Part shown: positions 57,897 through 64,000 of the stretch, one piece after another
How the letters are laid out: every line of letters begins with the position of its first letter
Numbering within the stretch: position 1 is the stretch's first letter
Origin: Aldrovandia affinis
Taxonomy: Eukaryota; Chordata; Actinopteri; Notacanthiformes; Halosauridae
DNA: 64,000 nt
Direction: 5' to 3'
NCBI GenBank assembly: GCA_029706075.1
Contig: JAINUG010000174.1
Location: forward strand, 1,302,001 to 1,366,000
Program-made: the position numbers and the translations under genes
The notes under the pieces: model-generated
Database searches by the model: none
Told to the model about the DNA's origin: nothing
The model's input: only the letters and a program-made list of their open reading frames with translations

Positions 57897-58597
57897 GTAA
57901 GTAGCCTACATATTTCTTCCTATAACTAATCTCACATAATCCAGCCCTCTAATAATGCATGCAGGTTGTTTGATTATGTTTTTTGGTTGGGAGTAGCGTA
58001 TGCAAGATCTTGTGGACAATACGCTGACACTGATTTTTAACTCTAGTTAAGTTGTCGTGCGATGAACTTGCTTTTGAGTGAAGAAAAGACTGCATCTGTT
58101 AGATTGCCTGGGATTTATGTTATTTCTTCAACAACTGTAACCATCGTAAATTGGGTACCATACCAGACAATAAACGATGTATATTATGAATCGCCGACGT
58201 AGAACAGATTTAGAAATCGTGTCCTGTTAGAAAATTATCTAGAATGAGAGCACAGCAAATGCGCAAAATTAGATAAGCGATTTGAGAGCTATTGTTCCGA
58301 GAGGCGATTTTCCTTTTTTAAAATATAAGATTGCAATTTTAGCACAGTGTTGGTGCAAAGTATCCACGTAGCTTTATCCTTATTCATAGACTTAATGATC
58401 AACTGTGGGTGGGCAGTGAAGTGTGGATCTTTCCGTTCAAATTCGGTCAGGGAGGCTGTTAATTGCTTGGGGTTTCATACACTCACACAGCCGCGCACAA
58501 TTTCAGAGGAATAACTACTTAAAGGGATCAAATGGGGAATTGGTCAACGGGTCGATTTCCCATTCGATTTTTAAAATTAATCCATTTTCTCTTCCAG
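57897..58597 (+). other. gria3 intron 1
   Basis: 701 bp, starting GTAAGT and ending TTTTCTCTTCCAG with a good pyrimidine tract. Phase 1. It contains no recognised repeat. Confidence 0.85.
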
Positions 58598-58756
58598 GGG
58601 GACTCTTCATGCGATCTACGGTGCAGGAGCACAGCGCTTTCAGATTCGCTGTTCAGCTGTACAACACCAATCAAAATGTGACCGAGAAACCTTTCCATCT
58701 GAATTATAATGTAGATAATCTCGAATCCTCCAACAGCTTTTCTGTCACCCATGCGT
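58598..58756 (+). CDS. gria3: gria3 coding exon 2 (start of the amino-terminal domain)
   Basis: 159 bp, in frame with exon 1, encoding residues 27-79 of the same protein. Key text is [17 protein letters not shown], then [20 protein letters not shown], then [10 protein letters not shown]. This is the first strand and helix of the extracellular amino-terminal (LIVBP-like) domain, which controls subunit assembly. The variant F-M-R-S-T-V-Q-E-H together with L-Y-N-T-N-Q-N is specific to GRIA3; GRIA2 has P-R-G-A-D-Q-E-Y here and GRIA4 I-R-N-T-D-Q-E-Y. A glycosylation sequon N-V-T is at residues 53-55. The exon ends in phase 1 at GCGT|GTGAGT, so the next codon would begin with T, fitting the Phe that follows Ala in the family. 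Confidence 0.93.
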
Positions 58757-60524
58757 GTGAGTACCCTCCTTTTCACGGACATAAGATGTAATGGCTTGTC
58801 CCTGCTTTCCTCGTCCACGGTAACATGCCCTGGCTACTCGCTCTGCTCTGCGCATTGTGGTAGAACGCATAAGTACGGCGTATAAGCACTTTATTACAAA
58901 TGGCACCATAACTCAAGACATATAGCCTCTGATGGCATTATCTGAACGCCTACCACACGGTCATGCTGTCAACGCAGATCTAATGTAACCGTCATTGGAT
59001 GTAATTAGACCGTCTAATTCCCATTCCAGAGTTGAGTAAGTTCAGCAGTGTGCTCTTAGCCAGAAGCATACATAGCCTATGTGCGGCATGCAGGCAAAGG
59101 CACAGGACATGCATGCATAAACTAGTGCCCAACGCTAAAAGGTCGGATTTAAAAGATGAAAACAATTAAACTTAATTCATTATCAATCAATTTTTATGCA
59201 CATGCATTTACAATTTAATTATGGGTATTGTTTACGAGGATACACCTAATCAATAATAATGTGAAACCTAATCGAAATGAGACTTTATTAAGTATGCATA
59301 TATGGCAGGTGAAAGGGTGCTGTAGTCATCTTTTAAATCCCTACAATACTGAGTGAGTCATGCTCTTTTTCAAGGCAAAAAATTATCATGGGATGTCGAG
59401 ATGGTATTTTTTAGGTCACAGGTCTTTTGTGGGTCATGCAATAAACGTTGCATATTATGTTATATATATTCTGCATATGTCATTGTAATGTGCTGGTGGA
59501 ATTATGTTTTTTGTTCGTCATCGTTTGTTGATTACAACTTTGATTGCATCTAAAAATCACTCAGAAGCCATTGCCTTTTCATATATATGTTGGTTGCCTT
59601 CAGAGGTTTAGAAATGAGTGACAGTGATTTGTTCATGTTTTTAGGATGTGAGAATCACACTGTGGCCAAGGTTTTTGAGATCAGATCTGTTCAATGGGGT
59701 TACATTAGAATAATCCATGGTTTCTATGCTTCATCGGTGCTCACCTGTAATGTAATCAATATTTGATTACATCATACAGTAGCGTTTTGAAATGTACTCC
59801 TCTGCAATGGAGAACGTGTGCAGAGCTCACAGTATGTATAACTAATAATACAGCACATATATATATATATTAGGAGGCTAGCCTCCTAAATACATTTTAT
59901 AGTAATTGAAGCTGAATAATGAGATGATCAACTTAAAGCAAGAACATGTCTGCACGTATATCGGTCTGTTTTCTACAATCAAAATGTATTTTAAATTCAA
60001 AACAAGTTCCCTTGGCAACAGCCTGAGTAACATGGCAGAGTGGAGTCAGAGATGTTGGCCACTTGTCTGTGTGAAAGTATAGTCTCACTGCTTATACAAC
60101 AAAGCTGTTTTCGGATTCAGTGTGGGAGATTTTCGCACAGTGCACCCAGTAATGGCAGCAGACGGTGTGTATAGAACTCGACGTTTGCGGTCTTGAGTGT
60201 CTCAAAGGAAAGGAGGCTTTTTCCCTTGGGACATTTTTTGGCACACATTCGGAATAACGTCCGTTCGCTCTGCTGCCAGTTCCATGTATTTGCAGGGGAA
60301 TTATCTCTTTTGGAAACTGATGAAAGTAAATGCGTCCTACTTCAGACTTTAACAACGTACAATTTTCTGGGACTGCGCCTGCTTTTAAGGTCTGGAATTA
60401 AGCGTGGTCATAGCGTACAGGCAGTTTGAATAGTTAAACACTATGATATTGTGTCAGACAGCGTGGTAGCTTTACTCCAACCTTATAATTCAAGGAATTG
60501 TGTAATCTTTCTTTCATCCTGCCT

Positions 60525-60707
60525 GCTGCATTGTGGTTAGAGAACTGGACTAGCATTGAAATGGTTGTAGGTCTGAATTCCAGGTGGGGGTACCTGAACT
60601 GCTTCCGTACATGCTCAGCTGTATAAATGGATGGTATTGCAAGTGTCAGTTATGTCAGTTGCCATGGATAAGTGTGTTTGCTGGGAAAATCGTAATGCAT
60701 TGTAACA
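60525..60707 (+). mobile_element. tRNA-derived SINE with L2-type tail (old)
   Basis: A box-like TGGTTAGAGAACTGG at 60,534 and B box-like GGTCTGAATTCC at 60,570, then 'CAGGTGGGG', 'CAGCTGTATAAATGGAT', and the tail 'ATGGATAAGTGTGTTTGCTGG'. The order matches the fish SINE body and L2 tail, with many changes. Confidence 0.6.
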
Positions 60708-61049
60708 TGGTACAGATTATTTATTATTAGTGTGTCAAGGAGTTTGCTATGCTTATTAACTTCACGGATCGACTGCGTTTTGTCCTCAACTAATGTACGC
60801 AAGTCTTTTTGCCGTCGTTACCCAATGGCCATCATTCATGTCAGTGACCACGGATCTTGTGATGACGCTGATGATGATGTCATCACACAAAGCTAGGGAC
60901 AGAGGCTGGTGCGAGTTCAGTCGAACACCCCTCTCCCCGTTAGTGTGCGTCACGGGCTGCAAGATGAGAAACTGTGAGGCGGTGAGGTCCAGGCCAGCCC
61001 AGGTGGCCATGTTGGGCTGGGCTGGCTCAGGCTGCGATGTGCCGCCCCC

Positions 61050-61096
61050 TGTTCTGTTCTGTTCTGTTCTGCTCTGCTCAGTTCTGCTCTGCTCTG
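61050..61096. repeat. (TTCTG/CTCTG)n pentanucleotide repeat
   Basis: Nine to ten imperfect units alternating TTCTG and CTCTG, inside gria3 intron 2. Confidence 0.85.
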
Positions 61097-62999
61097 GCAC
61101 TACAGTGCATCTCCCCCACCTCTGCAGTGTCAGCTCATTAGCACACAGATCTCACATTGCCTCGCCGCACTGTCATTGGAAAAAGGAACGAAAACATACA
61201 CCTTCACTTCCAGTACATGCACATTCATTGGGTTCTGCCAGCAAGGCAAAGGTTGTGGGGGCGGGGAGGGGGGTTGGAAGGGTGTTCACGAAAAAACTTC
61301 ACCACGCTCTCGGCTGCCTCCTAATGAGGCACTGGTGTCGATAAAAATGCAAACAATAAATAAATGAGTAAATAAATAATAGATAACGCAGTGCAATTTC
61401 ACGCACATTGGAGAAGCAAGGAAGCATGGGAAACCAGGCTTGATTTTCCGAATCTAATTAATCCAGGGGCAGACTGTTTGCAGGATCCAAGTGGTCCCCC
61501 AGGAGCCGTTGCCCCATTTCTACTCTCTCATCGGCGTGCCTCCGCGGCTCCTCCAGGAGCAGTCTTCAAGAGCGAGGAGGCCGCGTCGAACCCGCGCAGA
61601 ATGCTGACGCCGCTTTGATGATCGCGGGAAACCGAGCGTTTTCGGGAGAGAAAAAAAAGAAATTCGGTCTCTGTACCACGGAACAAATGTTCGCATTGGA
61701 AGCTGTCAGCAGCCAGCCGAGCTTTGATCGGACTTTGTGCATATCGACTCACTAAATATTCTCTCTGTGCTTCTGTCTGCTGCTGTGACAATTCTCCTGT
61801 AACAGACTAACAGTGAACTAAATTTTCGGTTAGGCACAAAACTGGAGCAATGTCACAGCAAAGTGGGTTTCGTGAAAATGTTCATTGATGGAATAGGGCT
61901 CCCTAACCACGGCTCCAAGTTTCAAGTGGGGTTTTTTTCCCCCCTTGTTCCTGAATTGGCACTCCATCTCCAAAAGCTGGTGCGATGTGGAAGGTACCAA
62001 TTACAACCGCACAATCAATTTGGAGTTCACTTTAGGAGGTTTATGTACTTGCGGATGTTACAATAGATTTCTATTCGGCAGGATGGAAATGAAAGGAGCC
62101 ACTCCACCAAAAACATGCCCTGTGAACAGCATTCACAAACCCATTGCCTGGAATGAAGTCTAATTTGGCCCACAATCAAGCCTGGGCGTCATTTCCATCG
62201 CAGCAGTGACCGTCGACTATAAAGGACAACAAAACCAGTAGAGTAACATGTGACAACATATACCTTTGCCCTGTAAAATGTTAAATAATCCCAAATAGTA
62301 TTGGGTTTCTAAATAGTGATTGCCTAAGGGTTAGCGGTTCATATGCCATCAGGTTTCTAGGCATAGTGCTGTTTAGAAACTGTGCTTTATTTTCGGTGCA
62401 ATTTGGACTGTGTTGAGACAAAAATTGGGCAAGTAACTTAACAACATTAGGCAACACCTGATTTTATGCAGCATCTGTGCTTTGGATATGAACACCAATG
62501 AAAAGCAAACTGTGTGGGCAATATCAGTAGCTGGATTAGTGCATCGCTGCGATGCCAGGAGCCTTTCATTCAAGTGAAATAAATGAACATAAATGTACCC
62601 TGCTTGTTCCCTTCAAAGCAAAATTATATATTATTATTATTTTTGCAGATATTGGAAGCGGTACAGAAACGCAATGCGCAGCATGATTGCATACCTTCAG
62701 GCGTTTGCACCCCTCATTGAGAATGTCCAAAATGGGACAGGTCACGTTGTACAATGGAGTACATTATCTCCTCGTTCTACTTAGTTGCATGCACACAGTG
62801 TGCCGAGGGGGCTTGCTGCGATTCGTACCTTTTTACAGAGTCCCCAGCGTGAGAAGTCAGCGAGCTTAGCCGCCATTTATTTAAGGCGTGAAACGACTGC
62901 GTGAAACGATGCGCTCACGTGCTAAAGAGCACAGTGCTACATTCATCAAAGGCCGGTCATCCGCAGTATAAGCATGTCTATAGTAACGGGGCGCTTCGG

Positions 63000-63205
63000 G
63001 CGGCAGCGCGGCTTGCAGCCAAAAGGACGTTGCTTCGGTCTTCAGGTGACGCGCTGCCATCGCACCCTTGAGCAGGGCGCTTCTTAGGCGCTGCTCCGGT
63101 GGAACATCCTGCCGCATAAACGGGCAGCATGTGAATGCATAAACTACGAGCATTAAGAGTGGATAAGAGCGTCTGCCAAGCTCATAAATAATGTGATGTA
63201 ACGCC
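63000..63205 (+). mobile_element. tRNA-derived SINE with L2-type tail
   Basis: Contains 'GCGGCTTGCAGCCAAAAGG', 'CTGCCATCGCACCCTTGAGC', 'CCGGTGGAACATCCTGC', and the tail 'GTGGATAAGAGCGTCTGCC'. This is the body order of common fish tRNA SINEs. It explains the GC-rich patch and the open frame at 62,881-63,219. Confidence 0.7.
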
Positions 63206-64000
63206 GTCATGGATTCCATATGTTATTACTCGTACGGCCATACACATGTCCACGCACGCACGCACACACGCATGGACTTTAATGGGTCTCCGTGGGCGAC
63301 CGTCCATGGCATTTCTGCGCTTTACCTGACCAGGGTGCATAAAGCTGATAGCATAGGAGGAGGGGTACTGTTGGGATCAGAGCCCTCTGACTCTATGCAA
63401 AGACCAACGCGGGCTGGAGTGGGCACCACGGCGAGAATGCCTAATGTGCCGTCGCTCATTAAAGCGCTCCTGCCAACGTGGCGTAAAGCTCTTTGCGCTA
63501 AGCACAAACAAGGAGACAATCTCGGAGCGTTCAGCCCCTTCCCTCATTCCGCTCCGAGACTTGGGAGTCTTCTGCATTCCTATCTGTGCTTTCTTATTCA
63601 GAATCAATATTGGTGTTCCTTTTTGAGGAGCGATAGACAGGTGTGCTCCAGAAAGACGCAATTAAATACATTTTACATTTTAAATGCAAAATTGCATATG
63701 CTGACTTTTCCATGATGTTAATGTTTTCTCTATTATGGGAGCCTTTTCATAAGGAAATGCACATTTGGCAGAGCAGAATAACGTATTCAGGAGGAATATG
63801 TATTATCCGATAAGGCGAATGATTCTCTCTCGAGGCGTAGCATGGGAATTCACAATTGACCATTTTGTTTATGCCTACCGTTTTTCTTTTGCCATTCAGA
63901 ACTGTGTAAGAATCACTGATGTGGGAAAGGGTGTGCAATTATTACAATGTGTTAAACATATCTTAATAGCACATTTCAGAAACCAGGCGCAAGCATTTCC

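Larger units (their letters stand above)
58757..64000 (+). other. gria3 intron 2 (5' part, runs off the window)
   Basis: It starts GTGAGT. No exon with the expected continuation (F-C-S-Q-F-S-R-G-V-Y) was seen in any plus-strand frame, so the intron is at least 5,244 bp. It contains two tRNA-derived SINEs, a pentanucleotide repeat, and a CpG-rich stretch at about 61,490-61,640. The 60-180-codon open frames in it lack support as genes. Confidence 0.8.

Noticed and set aside
60793-61344. 183-codon plus-strand frame
   Set aside because: It lies in intron 2, spans the pentanucleotide repeat, and has no domain or exon borders.
58757-64000. gria3 exon 3
   Set aside because: No plus-strand frame has the expected continuation of the amino-terminal domain; the open frames are in SINEs or CpG-rich DNA.

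Overview
The window looks like vertebrate, most probably teleost or other ray-finned fish, nuclear DNA. The basis is the only recognisable gene (the first two coding exons of an AMPA-type glutamate receptor, closest to gria3) and a mixed load of Tc1-like and hAT transposons, CR1- and RTE-like LINE remnants, a 5S rRNA-derived SINE and tRNA-derived SINEs with L2-type tails. The species cannot be read from the sequence. No bacterial genes, CRISPR arrays or functional RNA genes were seen.

Layout. From 1 to about 57 kb the window is intergenic and holds no host gene that I can recognise. It is built from old, broken mobile elements separated by unassigned AT-rich sequence. The informative blocks are: two copies of one non-autonomous hAT family (about 0.8-2.0 kb and 51.6-53.5 kb); a CR1-like LINE at 10.7-12.3 kb split by a 464-bp hAT-like MITE; a 959-bp inverted-repeat element at 12.5-13.4 kb; a Tc1-like transposase broken by about 1 kb of other DNA at 22.8-24.5 kb; a hAT element with a perfect 8-bp target duplication at 27.1-27.8 kb, sitting in another repeat and itself carrying a SINE; three deletion derivatives of one Tc1-like family at 26.2, 34.6 and 40.8 kb; an RTE-like LINE end at 43.3 kb; a piggyBac-type MITE at 48.3 kb; and a 312-bp CA-rich microsatellite at 48.8 kb.

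The most unusual object is at 51,771-52,205: a 435-bp terminal-repeat retrotransposon in miniature (TRIM). It has two 177-bp LTRs, an 18-nt primer-binding site matching the 3' end of tRNA-His, and a polypurine tract directly before the 3' LTR. Each LTR carries a tRNA-like module with A and B boxes at tRNA spacing, and begins with a hairpin-forming inverted repeat. The TRIM lies in a hAT element that also carries a 156-bp hAT MITE, and this hAT in turn splits a tRNA-derived SINE. The insertion order can be read from target-site duplications and from the second hAT copy, which lacks both insertions.

The gene. gria3 reads rightward. Exon 1 (57,818-57,896) encodes the signal peptide and mature N-terminus, and exon 2 (58,598-58,756) encodes the start of the extracellular amino-terminal domain. 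Both splice junctions are phase 1. No exon 3 was recognised before the window ends, so intron 2 is at least 5.2 kb. A CCAAT box and TATA-like motif lie about 410 bp upstream of the start codon, and a short upstream ORF precedes it.
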